Shown here one piece after another: positions 18,066 through 26,075 of a stretch of 64,000 nucleotides of DNA (position 1 is the first letter of the stretch; the number at the start of each line of letters is the position of its first letter). The notes under the pieces were generated by a model, which worked only from the letters and a program-made list of their open reading frames with translations, was not told the origin of the DNA and did no database searches. The translations under genes and the position numbers were made by a program. The stretch is from an uncultured Paracoccaceae bacterium (GTDB taxonomy: Bacteria > Pseudomonadota > Alphaproteobacteria > Rhodobacterales > Rhodobacteraceae): contig CANLQK010000002.1 of assembly GCA_947493255.1 (NCBI GenBank), forward strand, positions 124,001 through 188,000, written 5' to 3'.

Positions 18066-18749
18066 ATGATAGAGAAAATAATCGACGCTGATACACCCAA
18101 GTCGACGACAGATTTGGTTTTCGACCACCTATATGAAGAGATTGTGAGTCTTGAAATATTGCCTGGTTCAAAAATGTCTGAAGTCGAGGTCAGCAAGCGA
18201 TTTGGTGTGTCTCGCCAACCGGTTCGGGACGCATTCAAGCGACTTGGAAGCCTTGAACTGCTAGAAATTCGCCCACAACGTGCAACAGCTGTTCGCCTCT
18301 TTTCGATGCGCGAAATCGAGAACACACGATTCTTACGTCTGGCGGTCGAACTGGAACTCGTCGAACTTGCTTGTGCCAATTGGAACACGGACAACGCAGA
18401 AAAGATGCAAACAAACATCTTGGCCCAAGCCGCGGCGGTTCAAACAGGCGACGCTGAAACGCTTCACCGGTTGGACTACGAATTTCACCGGTTGTTTTGC
18501 GAGGTGAGTGGGCGGCCCATGGCCGTCGATACGATTGAAGAATGTAAACGAAAAGTTGATAGGCTTTGCATGCTAAGCTTATCGCATGACGAAGGTGGGC
18601 CTGCTATCTTGGAGGACCACAAATCAATCGTAGAGGCGGTTGGCCGCGGCGAAGTATCCGAGGCACGAGCGCTTATTCGTCACCATCTTAACCGTCTCAA
18701 CGAAACAATTGCCGAAATCTATGAAACCCACACGCACTACTTTGTGTAG
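18066..18749 (+). CDS. GntR-family regulator, FadR/FCD subfamily
   Basis: 227 residues. The winged helix-turn-helix at about residues 15-75 contains MSEVEVSKRFGVSRQPVRDAFKRL. The C-terminal FCD helical domain carries metal or ligand-binding histidines (EFHRLF, DHKSIVEAV, HHLNRL). Such regulators respond to sugar acids or other small organic acids. It lies divergent from the TRAP operon and only 24 bases before a thiol-redox gene, with which it may be co-transcribed. Confidence 0.9.
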   Translation: MIEKIIDADTPKSTTDLVFDHLYEEIVSLEILPGSKMSEVEVSKRFGVSRQPVRDAFKRLGSLELLEIRPQRATAVRLFSMREIENTRFLRLAVELELVELACANWNTDNAEKMQTNILAQAAAVQTGDAETLHRLDYEFHRLFCEVSGRPMAVDTIEECKRKVDRLCMLSLSHDEGGPAILEDHKSIVEAVGRGEVSEARALIRHHLNRLNETIAEIYETHTHYFV

Positions 18750-18773
18750 TGCCTTTCCAACGAAGAGCAAAAT

Positions 18774-19289
18774 ATGAGTACTCCTAAACCCAACGTCGGC
18801 GAAGTTATCGGCGAAATGACATTTCAATCACTGGCAAATGGCCCCGTTTCCATCGGCCAACCTAAAGACCGTTGGACAATGTTGTTCGTGTATCGCGGAA
18901 AGCACTGCCCGCGGTGCAAACGGTTCTTGAACAAGCTGAACGCAGTTTTGCCAAGCTGGACAGAACATATGGATATCGTCGTCGTATCCGGTGACACCAA
19001 AGAAAAGGCCGAAGCCGACATGGCCGAATTCGGTTGGGACTTCGACCTAAGCTACGGCATGACCGTTGATCAGATGCGCGCGCTTGGTCTGTATGTGTCC
19101 GAACCGTTGTCCGAAGCAGAAACAACCAGCCTGTTCGCCGAACCTGGCGCATTCGGCATCCGTCCAGATGGATCCATGATGTTGGTGGATATTTCTAACG
19201 GCCCTGCGGCGCGTCCGGATCTTGAAGAATTGTTGGATGGCATGATCTTTAACATCACCAACGATCGCCCTGTGCGCGGCACCGCCTAA
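18774..19289 (+). CDS. Peroxiredoxin-like / AhpC-TSA family redox protein
   Basis: 171 residues with a thioredoxin fold. YRGKHCPRCKRFLNKL (about 41-56) contains CPRC in the place of the active site of redoxin-family proteins, and VVVSGDTKEKAEADMAEF and FGIRPDGSMMLVDI follow. No signal peptide is seen, so it is cytoplasmic. A reductase or peroxidase role is likely, but the substrate is unknown. It follows the GntR gene closely, although nothing in the sequence ties it to uptake. A terminator follows at 19344. Confidence 0.8.
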   Translation: MSTPKPNVGEVIGEMTFQSLANGPVSIGQPKDRWTMLFVYRGKHCPRCKRFLNKLNAVLPSWTEHMDIVVVSGDTKEKAEADMAEFGWDFDLSYGMTVDQMRALGLYVSEPLSEAETTSLFAEPGAFGIRPDGSMMLVDISNGPAARPDLEELLDGMIFNITNDRPVRGTA

Positions 19290-19343
19290 GGCGATCCGTT
19301 CCCACGCTGACTGTTAATCAAACAACTATGCTTAATTTTTATG

Positions 19344-19367
19344 CGGCGCCCAATCGGGCGCCGTTTT
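19344..19367 (+). terminator. Rho-independent terminator
   Basis: CGGCGCCC (19344-19351) and GGGCGCCG (19356-19363) form a perfect 8-bp stem with loop AATC, followed by TTTT. It ends the GntR/redoxin transcript ahead of nasT. Confidence 0.85.
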
Positions 19368-19416
19368 CCGTTCGGTTCGGCATTGCCGCTTCGGGCGCCG
19401 TCGGAAAGACAGCAAT

Positions 19417-20001
19417 ATGGATAAGAACCTTTCCATTGTTGTTGTAGAGCCAGACCAAGACCGGGCGCGTGAAATCGCCGAAGGCCTGACCGTGATCGGA
19501 TACCGCGACATCCTGGTCATCGGCGACACTGCGAAATTGTCGTCACGCGTGGTTGCAGCGCAGGCCGATGTTGTCTTGATCGACGTTGCGAACCCATCGC
19601 GTGACATCCTCGAAGAGCTCGCCGTTGTGTCGGACCCCTTGAACCGCCCCGTGGCGTTGTTTGTTGATGAAGATAAAGAAGGGCTGGCCAAAGCAGCCAT
19701 CGAAAGCGGTATTTCTGCCTATGTGGTCAATGGGCTGAGCGCAGACAGGTTGCGTCCCGTGTTGGATACCGCAATTGCGCGGTTCAATATGGTTGGACGA
19801 ATGCGTACCGAACTGACCCAAGCAAAGCGCGCGTTGGAAGAACGCAAAGTCATTGACCGTGCGAAGGGCCTTTTGATGAAGGCACGCGGCATTGATGAAG
19901 AAGCCGCCTATGCCCTGTTGCGCCGCACCGCGATGGATCAGGGGCGTAAAGTGGTGGATGTGGCGCAAGCCCTTGTGACCGCGGCGGACCTGTTGTCATG
20001 A
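19417..20001 (+). CDS. nasT: NasT, ANTAR-domain antitermination regulator
   Basis: 194 residues. The N-terminal receiver-like domain (about 1-120) has VVVEPDQDRA and a central VVLIDVANPS, where the phosphorylation Asp may be D52. The C-terminal ANTAR RNA-binding domain (about 130-190) reads ALEERKVIDRAKGLLMKARGIDEEAAYALLRR. NasT binds paired hexaloop hairpins in the leader of nitrate genes and prevents termination, and NasS holds it inactive without nitrate. The gene overlaps nasS as ATGA, and a matching leader RNA lies at 21274-21378. Confidence 0.93.
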   Translation: MDKNLSIVVVEPDQDRAREIAEGLTVIGYRDILVIGDTAKLSSRVVAAQADVVLIDVANPSRDILEELAVVSDPLNRPVALFVDEDKEGLAKAAIESGISAYVVNGLSADRLRPVLDTAIARFNMVGRMRTELTQAKRALEERKVIDRAKGLLMKARGIDEEAAYALLRRTAMDQGRKVVDVAQALVTAADLLS

Positions 20002-21161
20002 GTGTGTTGAACGTTGGATTTGTCCCGCTATTGGATGCGGCCCCGATCATCATCGCCGCCGAAATGGGCTTTGCCGCCGAAGAAGGGCTGGCGTTAAACC
20101 TGAAACCGGCCGCGTCATGGTCTTTGGTCCGTGATATGTTGGCATTTGGCGCGGTAGACGCGGCGCATATGTTGGCACCCGTACCGGTAGCCAGCGCCTT
20201 GGCCTTAGGGGGCGGCGCAAATGTGTCGCTTAGCGCGGGCGCCGTATTGTCCATGAACGGAACGGTTATCGGTGTCAGCGAACCAACGGCGATGCGGATG
20301 CGGGACACGGGTTTCGGTTTTGACTTCGCCGATCCAATTGGCGCTCGCGAGGCCTTGTTGGCCGTTGCGCCAAAACCATTGCGTTTGGGCGTGCCGTTTC
20401 CGTTTTCCATGCACTATGAATTGGTGACCTATTGGCTTGGGGCGGCAGGGCAGGACGCCGTTGAAATCCGCACTGTGCCCCCGTCCTTGATGGCGGATGC
20501 CATCGCCAATGATGAAATTGATGCCTTCTGCGTAGGGGAACCTTGGGGATCATTGGTTGTGGAACAGACTGCGGGCACTTTGATTTTGCCCGGCACTTCG
20601 ATCTGGAGCCAAGCCCCCGAAAAGGTACTGGCCATGCGCACGGATTGGGGCACTGAAAACGCTGGCAGCCGCAATGCGTTGATCCGCGCCTCTGTCAAAG
20701 CTGCCCGTTGGTTGGGGAACCCTGACTCCGCAACGATTGCTGCCGAAATCCTGTCGGCCTCTGAATTCCTCGACCTGCCTGCAGAAGTGTTGGACAGGGG
20801 GCTGTCTGGCCAGTTGACCATTTCATCCCGCGGTGAAAACCGGCGGGTCGGTGCTTTTGTTAGTTTCTTCGAGGGGGCTGCGAACTTCCCGTGGCGCTCA
20901 CAGGCGGAATGGATTGGGGCGCAATTGGCCGCGCGCGCAGGTCTGGATCAGACGGAAGCACGCACTGCCGCCGCCAGTGTTTTTCGAAGCGATTGGTACC
21001 GCGACGCGATGGAAGGCACCGGCCTCGATGTGCCGGGCGCGTCGTCAAAAATTGAAGGCGCAAACGCAGAAGCGATTCCCGTTGCATCGGCCTTTGGGCG
21101 GCTTTCTCTGATGCCGAACCAATTTTATGATTGCCGCGTTTTTGATCCCGATCAGACTTAG
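19998..21161 (+). CDS. nasS: NasS, nitrate/nitrite sensor (NrtA-like, cytoplasmic)
   Basis: 387 residues of the NrtA/CmpA-type binding-protein fold but without any signal peptide, as expected for the cytoplasmic sensor NasS. Text such as VGFVPLLDAAPIIIAAEMGFAAEEGL and HMLAPVPVASAL is shared with NrtA family members. By known function in Paracoccus and Azotobacter, NasS sequesters NasT and releases it when nitrate or nitrite binds. Its start codon overlaps the nasT stop, which favours equal synthesis of the two partners. Confidence 0.92.
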   Translation: MSVLNVGFVPLLDAAPIIIAAEMGFAAEEGLALNLKPAASWSLVRDMLAFGAVDAAHMLAPVPVASALALGGGANVSLSAGAVLSMNGTVIGVSEPTAMRMRDTGFGFDFADPIGAREALLAVAPKPLRLGVPFPFSMHYELVTYWLGAAGQDAVEIRTVPPSLMADAIANDEIDAFCVGEPWGSLVVEQTAGTLILPGTSIWSQAPEKVLAMRTDWGTENAGSRNALIRASVKAARWLGNPDSATIAAEILSASEFLDLPAEVLDRGLSGQLTISSRGENRRVGAFVSFFEGAANFPWRSQAEWIGAQLAARAGLDQTEARTAAASVFRSDWYRDAMEGTGLDVPGASSKIEGANAEAIPVASAFGRLSLMPNQFYDCRVFDPDQT

Positions 21162-21273
21162 TGGTCAAAAAATAGGCAGAACGGCTGACGTATTTGCTGC
21201 GGTGCAGAGAATGTGCTGATTTTTTGACCCATCGACTTGAAACCACCCGCGCTTAACGTCTCAATAACCCCAA

Positions 21274-21380
21274 GACAGGCACTGGCGTCTGTCGGCGAAT
21301 ACCCCAAAATTTGGGATCCATGAGCAAAGCCGCTCGACCTTTCATGCCTCCCCGCATGGATGAGTCTGCGGCTTATTTAC
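21274..21380 (+). promoter_or_regulatory. Nitrate-responsive leader: two ANTAR-target hairpins and a terminator
   Basis: Hairpin P1 is GACAGGC (21274-21280), loop ACTGGC, GTCTGTC (21287-21293). Hairpin P2 is GAGC (21322-21325), loop AAAGCC (21326-21331), GCTC (21332-21335). Both are hexaloops with A at position 1 and G at position 4, the established ANTAR recognition pattern. AAGCCGC (21327-21333), which runs from the P2 loop into its 3' arm, is also complementary to GCGGCTT (21368-21374), making a terminator stem followed by ATTTACGTTT. P2 and the terminator therefore exclude each other. This fits NasT-dependent antitermination 46 bases before nrtA. Confidence 0.85.
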
Positions 21381-21425
21381 GTTTGTCCAATCCTCCCTTG
21401 GACGCCCTGAAAAGGAACTATGAGA

Positions 21426-22787
21426 ATGAAAAAACTCCTGATGACCTTGGCTGCTACGTCTGCATTGTGCAGCCCAGCGTTTGCCCAAGACCTTGAAATT
21501 GACGAACTGACATTCGGCTTCATCAAGCTGACAGATATGGCGCCTTTGGCTGTTGCCTACGAACAAGGTTATTTCTTTGACGAAGGTCTGTTTGTCACAC
21601 TCGAAGCACAAGCAAACTGGAAAGTTCTCTTGGACGGCGTGATCGGCGGTCAGTTGGACGGCGCGCACATGTTGGCCGGTCAGCCATTGGCAGCGACAAT
21701 CGGCTACGGTACCGAAGCCCACATCGTCACACCATTCTCTATGGACCTGAACGGTAACGGCATCACAGTTTCCAACGAAGTTTGGGACATGATGCGCCCT
21801 CACGTTCCATCCATGGATGACGGTCGCCCACAGCACCCAATTTCTGCTGAAGCACTGGTTCCTGTGATCGAAGACTTTGCTGAAAACGGCAAACCATTCA
21901 ACATGGGTCAGGTTTTCCCTGTTTCTACACACAACTACGAACTGCGTTACTGGTTGGCAGCTGGCGGCATCGAGCCAGGCTACTACAGCCCTGAAAACAT
22001 CACCGGCCAGATCGGCGCAGATGTATTCTTGTCCGTAACTCCTCCACCACAAATGCCAGCAACGCTGGAAGCGGGTACAATCAACGGTTACGCCGTGGGT
22101 GAGCCTTGGAACCAACAGGCTGTTGCCAAAGGCATCGGTGTTCCTGTGATCACTGACTACGAACTGTGGCGCAACAACCCTGAAAAAGTCTTCGGCCTGA
22201 CAGACGAATTCGTCACCGAGAACCCGAACACAACGAAAGCCATCGTACGCGCCCTGATCCGCGCTGCAATGTGGCTCGACGAAAACGACAACGCAAACCG
22301 TGAAGCGGCTGTGGAAATCTTGTCCCGCCCTGAATATGTGGGCGCCGACTACGATGTCATCGCGGCCTCTATGACAGGTACTTTTGAATACGAAAGCGGC
22401 GACGTTCGCGAAGTCCCAGATTTCAACGTGTTCTTCCGCTACAACGCGACGTACCCGTTCTACTCTGATGCAATCTGGTATCTCACACAGATGCGCCGTT
22501 GGGGCCAAATCGCCGAACCACAGTCCGACGAATGGTTCATGGAAGTTGCCGAAAGCGTTTACCGCCCAGACCTCTACCTCGAAGCTGCTCAGTCACTGGT
22601 TGACGAAGGCCTTGCAGACGCCGCTGACTTCCCATTCGACAGCGACGGCTACAAAGAGCCAACACCAGCAGCCGACATCATCGATGGCATTCCTTACGAC
22701 GGTCGCACACCTAACGCGTACCTCGAAAGCCTGCCAATCGGCCTGAAAGGCGCGCAAATCGTCGTCGGCGAAGAAATCCAAGGCTAA
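21426..22787 (+). CDS. nrtA: Nitrate ABC transporter substrate-binding protein
   Basis: About 453 residues with a Sec signal peptide ([20 protein letters not shown]). ATG 21426 is preferred over ATG 21420 because AGGA is then 9 rather than 3 bases away. Family text includes [52 protein letters not shown] and [11 protein letters not shown], as in NrtA/CmpA proteins. It is periplasmic and hands nitrate to NrtB. It is the first gene after the nas leader, so the whole operon is under antitermination control. A 9-bp hairpin follows it. Confidence 0.94.
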   Translation: MKKLLMTLAATSALCSPAFAQDLEIDELTFGFIKLTDMAPLAVAYEQGYFFDEGLFVTLEAQANWKVLLDGVIGGQLDGAHMLAGQPLAATIGYGTEAHIVTPFSMDLNGNGITVSNEVWDMMRPHVPSMDDGRPQHPISAEALVPVIEDFAENGKPFNMGQVFPVSTHNYELRYWLAAGGIEPGYYSPENITGQIGADVFLSVTPPPQMPATLEAGTINGYAVGEPWNQQAVAKGIGVPVITDYELWRNNPEKVFGLTDEFVTENPNTTKAIVRALIRAAMWLDENDNANREAAVEILSRPEYVGADYDVIAASMTGTFEYESGDVREVPDFNVFFRYNATYPFYSDAIWYLTQMRRWGQIAEPQSDEWFMEVAESVYRPDLYLEAAQSLVDEGLADAADFPFDSDGYKEPTPAADIIDGIPYDGRTPNAYLESLPIGLKGAQIVVGEEIQG

Positions 22788-22806
22788 CCAAAATCACTGA
22801 TCGATA

Positions 22807-22841
22807 GGGGCGGGCGCTCCTCCCACAATATTGCCCGCCCC
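22807..22841 (+). promoter_or_regulatory. Hairpin between nrtA and nrtB
   Basis: GGGGCGGGC (22807-22815) and GCCCGCCCC (22833-22841) form a perfect 9-bp stem without a following T-run. It probably protects the 3' end of the nrtA message or partly attenuates the operon. Confidence 0.6.
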
Positions 22842-22883
22842 CGTCGTTGTTAACTTCCCAGCTACCCGTCAGGAGACAGGTCA

Positions 22884-23966
22884 ATGACCACCGTAGACCC
22901 CAATTTTGAAGCAGACGCCGAACGTGAAGCGCGTCGAGAGCGTCGTTTTACGCAGATCAATAAAGCGGACAAATGGTTCCAAGTCCTAGGTCTGTCTTGG
23001 ATGACACCGATCTTGAAAACCCTTGCTGGCGATAACCCACGCGCGCAAGGTAAAGAAATCTGGCGCCTTCTGGGCGTACCTGTTTTGGCAATCGCTATCT
23101 TCATCGGCCTTTGGGCGACATTGGCGCCAACCGTACAAACATCGTTGGGTGCGGTTCCTGGTCCGGCACAAGTTTGGGCCGAAGCCGTCAACCTGCACGA
23201 AGACGCACAGGCCAAAAACGCGCGCGCCGCGCAGTTCCAAGAACGGGTTGAGGCCCGAAATGAACAACTCATCGCCAATGGCCGCGCTGATGAAGTGAAA
23301 GACATCGCCTACACCGGCGCCCCGACCTATTACCAACAAATTTGGGTTTCGATCAAAACAGTATTCTTCGGCTTCTTGATCGCGACTGTTATTGCCGTGC
23401 CTTTGGGTATCGTCGCAGGGCTGTCACCGGTTGCCAACGCGGCCATCAACCCGATTGTTCAAATCTTCAAACCCGTTTCACCTTTGGCGTGGTTGCCCAT
23501 CGTAACCATGATCGTTTCCGCAGTGTACGTCACCAACGACGGCCTGTTTGAAAAGTCTTTCCTCGTTTCTGCAATCACCGTGACCCTATGTTCGCTCTGG
23601 CCAACACTGATCAACACATCCTTGGGCGTGGCCAGCATCGACAAAGACCTCGTGTCTGTGTCCAAAGTTCTGAAAATGGGCACGTGGACTAAGATCACCA
23701 AATTGGTTCTGCCATCCGCACTGCCATTGATCTTTACAGGTTTGCGTTTGTCCTTGGGTGTGGGCTGGATGGTTCTGATTGCCGCCGAAATGTTGGCGCA
23801 AAACCCTGGCTTGGGCAAATTCGTCTGGGATGAATTCCAGAACGGTAGCTCCTCATCACTCGCGAAAATCATGGTTGCTGTGTTCACCATCGGTATCATC
23901 GGCTTCATGCTCGACCGTGTGATGTACGCTCTGCAGTCCCTGTTCACATTCTCCAATAACCGGTGA
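22884..23966 (+). CDS. nrtB: Nitrate ABC transporter permease
   Basis: 360 residues, longer than typical NrtB (about 275). A charged cytoplasmic N-terminus (1-60) precedes helix 1 (about 62-82). GPAQVW is then followed by an extra charged helical segment of roughly 45 residues (about 103-148, rich in Glu, Arg and Ala) before the core helices. The EAA-type loop VSKVLKMGTWTKITKLVLPSALP contacts the ATPase. Ribosome site AGGAG is 8 bases before ATG 22884. It acts with NrtA and the fused ATPase. Confidence 0.92.
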   Translation: MTTVDPNFEADAEREARRERRFTQINKADKWFQVLGLSWMTPILKTLAGDNPRAQGKEIWRLLGVPVLAIAIFIGLWATLAPTVQTSLGAVPGPAQVWAEAVNLHEDAQAKNARAAQFQERVEARNEQLIANGRADEVKDIAYTGAPTYYQQIWVSIKTVFFGFLIATVIAVPLGIVAGLSPVANAAINPIVQIFKPVSPLAWLPIVTMIVSAVYVTNDGLFEKSFLVSAITVTLCSLWPTLINTSLGVASIDKDLVSVSKVLKMGTWTKITKLVLPSALPLIFTGLRLSLGVGWMVLIAAEMLAQNPGLGKFVWDEFQNGSSSSLAKIMVAVFTIGIIGFMLDRVMYALQSLFTFSNNR

Positions 23967-25651
23967 TCAATATGGACTTCATGAAACTCGACAACGTGTC
24001 TGTGTCCTTCGGTGAAGGCACAAACCGCACCGATGTTCTCAAAGACATCGACCTGACAATCGAGCAAGGCGAGTTCCTCGTCTTCCTCGGCTTCTCCGGC
24101 ACCGGTAAGACAACCTTGATCAACCTGATGGCGGGCCTTCAAGCGCCCACCAAAGGTGAGGTCACGTTCAAAGGCAAAGCTGTCAAAGAACCGGGCCCTG
24201 AACGCGGTGTGATTTTCCAAAGTTACAGCTTGATGCCGTGGCTGACTGTCGCCGGTAACGTGCGATTGGCTGTGGACACTGTGTTCCCGAAAATGCCGGC
24301 GAAGGAAAAAGAAGAAAAGGTTGATTACTACGTTAAAATGGTTGGCCTTGGTCACGCGGCCTCTCGCCGTCCGGCGGAACTATCGGGCGGTATGCGCCAA
24401 CGTGTAAACGTGGCCCGCGCCTTGGCGATGTCGCCTGAAATGTTGCTGTTGGACGAACCATTGTCCGCGCTTGACGCGTTGACACGTGCTAACCTTGCCG
24501 ACGAAATCGAAGACATCTGGCAGACTGAGAAAAAGACCTGTGTTCTCATCACCAACGACGTGGACGAAGCCATCCTTTTGGCCGACCGTATCATCACCCT
24601 AAACCCAGACGGGACATTGGGCGAAGAATTCAAAGTTGGCCTTGATCGCCCGCGCGACCGCATCGAAATGAACAACAACGACACGTTCAAGAAACTGCGC
24701 GCCGACGTCACCAAATACCTGATGGACGTTGGTATCGAAGCCAAAGTCGAAGGCAGCCGCAACTTGCCAGACGTGACACCAATCCACGGTGTTCCAAAGG
24801 CTGTTGCCGAAGCCCAAGAAGGCATGATCGACAACCGCTTCCTCGACTTCTCTCAGCTTCACAAAATCTACCCAACACCAAAGGGTCCTTTGACAGTTGT
24901 TGAAGACTTCGACCTTAAAATTGACCGCGGTGAATTCATCTCGCTTATCGGCCACTCTGGTTGCGGTAAATCCACGGTTCTGACCATGGCCGCTGGCCTG
25001 AATGAGATCTCCAAAGGCGCAATCCGCCTTGATGGGTTCCACGTCGAAGGCGCAGACCCTGAACGGGCCGTTGTCTTTCAGTCCCCAAACCTCTTCCCTT
25101 GGCTGACTGCACGCGAAAACTGCGCCATCGGCGTGGATAAGGTTTACCCAAAGGCGTCACAGGCCGAACGCCAAGACGTTGTGGAATATTATCTTGAACG
25201 TGTGGGCCTTGCCGACGCGATGGATAAATCCGCATCCGAAATGTCCAACGGTATGAAGCAACGTGTGGGCATCGCCCGTGCGTTCTCTCTCTCGCCTAAA
25301 TTGCTGTTGCTGGATGAACCTTTCGGCATGCTCGACTCCCTCACACGGTGGGAACTGCAAGAAGTGCTGATGGAGGTCTGGGAACGGACCAAGGTGACCG
25401 CAATCTGTGTGACCCACGACGTGGACGAAGCCATCCTTTTGGCGGACCGCGTGGTGATGATGACCAACGGCCCACAGGCGACAATCGGCAAAATCGTCGA
25501 CGTTGACCTGCCACGCCCGAGGTCGCGCAAAGCGCTTCTGGAACATCCTGATTACTACAAATACCGCCAAGACGTGCTCGACTTCCTTGAAGAATACGAA
25601 CACGGCGCAAAGCCAAAACCCAAAGCCAAACCTGCCATCGCTGCGGAGTAA
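23963..25651 (+). CDS. nrtD: Nitrate ABC transporter, two ATPase domains fused in one chain
   Basis: 562 residues from GTG 23963 (ATG 23972 is an alternative) with two complete ATP-binding domains. Domain 1 (about 7-235) has Walker A GFSGTGKT (43-50), signature LSGGM (140-144) and LLLDEP. Domain 2 (about 295-540) has GHSGCGKST (330-338), MSNGM (427-431) and LLLDEP. Domain 1 carries Asn198 (ITNDVDEA) where the H-loop His is expected; domain 2 has His485. Domain 2's signature is altered. It replaces the separate NrtC and NrtD ATPases, and no solute-binding regulatory domain like that of cyanobacterial NrtC is present. It overlaps nrtB by 4 bases. Confidence 0.92.
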   Translation: MINMDFMKLDNVSVSFGEGTNRTDVLKDIDLTIEQGEFLVFLGFSGTGKTTLINLMAGLQAPTKGEVTFKGKAVKEPGPERGVIFQSYSLMPWLTVAGNVRLAVDTVFPKMPAKEKEEKVDYYVKMVGLGHAASRRPAELSGGMRQRVNVARALAMSPEMLLLDEPLSALDALTRANLADEIEDIWQTEKKTCVLITNDVDEAILLADRIITLNPDGTLGEEFKVGLDRPRDRIEMNNNDTFKKLRADVTKYLMDVGIEAKVEGSRNLPDVTPIHGVPKAVAEAQEGMIDNRFLDFSQLHKIYPTPKGPLTVVEDFDLKIDRGEFISLIGHSGCGKSTVLTMAAGLNEISKGAIRLDGFHVEGADPERAVVFQSPNLFPWLTARENCAIGVDKVYPKASQAERQDVVEYYLERVGLADAMDKSASEMSNGMKQRVGIARAFSLSPKLLLLDEPFGMLDSLTRWELQEVLMEVWERTKVTAICVTHDVDEAILLADRVVMMTNGPQATIGKIVDVDLPRPRSRKALLEHPDYYKYRQDVLDFLEEYEHGAKPKPKAKPAIAAE

Positions 25652-25656
25652 GCCAA

Positions 25657-26070
25657 ATGAATGACGCCGACATTACACTGATCCAAAACAGTTTCGCCAA
25701 AGTCGTCCCAATCAAAGACGCGGCGGCTGAAATTTTCTACGGTGACCTGTTCGAAACAGCGCCAGAGGTGAAACCTTATTTCGCAAAAACGGATATGTCC
25801 GAACAGGGCAGCAAACTGATGGCGACCCTCGGGGTTGTTGTGAATGGGCTGCGTGACATGGATAAAATCCTCCCCGTTGCGGCGGAACTGGCAAAAGGCC
25901 ACGTGGATTACGGCGTTAAAGCAGAAGATTACGAAAAGGTGGGCGCGTCCCTTATCCGGACCCTTGAAAAGGGGCTGGGTGATGATTTTGACGCACCAAC
26001 GCGCGACGCATGGATCGGGGCCTATGGTGCCTTGTCTGGTGCGATGATCACGGCCGCCTACGGAGAATAA
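25657..26070 (+). CDS. Single-domain bacterial globin
   Basis: 137 residues of globin fold resembling Vitreoscilla haemoglobin. The probable proximal haem ligand is His in LAKGHVDYGVKAEDY (F8), EQGSKLMATLG covers the distal E7 region with Gln as in VHb, and DAWIGAYGALSGAMI is the final H helix. It lacks the FAD/NAD reductase domain of flavohaemoglobins. It sits 6 bases after the nitrate ATPase and 6 before nirB, so it is made with nitrite reductase. A role in handling nitric oxide formed during nitrite reduction is a reasonable inference. Confidence 0.88.
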   Translation: MNDADITLIQNSFAKVVPIKDAAAEIFYGDLFETAPEVKPYFAKTDMSEQGSKLMATLGVVVNGLRDMDKILPVAAELAKGHVDYGVKAEDYEKVGASLIRTLEKGLGDDFDAPTRDAWIGAYGALSGAMITAAYGE

Positions 26071-26075
26071 GAAAA

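Noticed and set aside
21205-21225. Possible sigma-54 promoter (GG and GC dinucleotides) before the nas leader
   Set aside because: The GG to GC spacing is 11 rather than 10 bases and the flanking consensus is poor; the promoter remains unidentified.
21342-22508. 388-codon frame antisense to nrtA
   Set aside because: It mirrors the codon bias of nrtA and would run through the nas leader; no protein motif.
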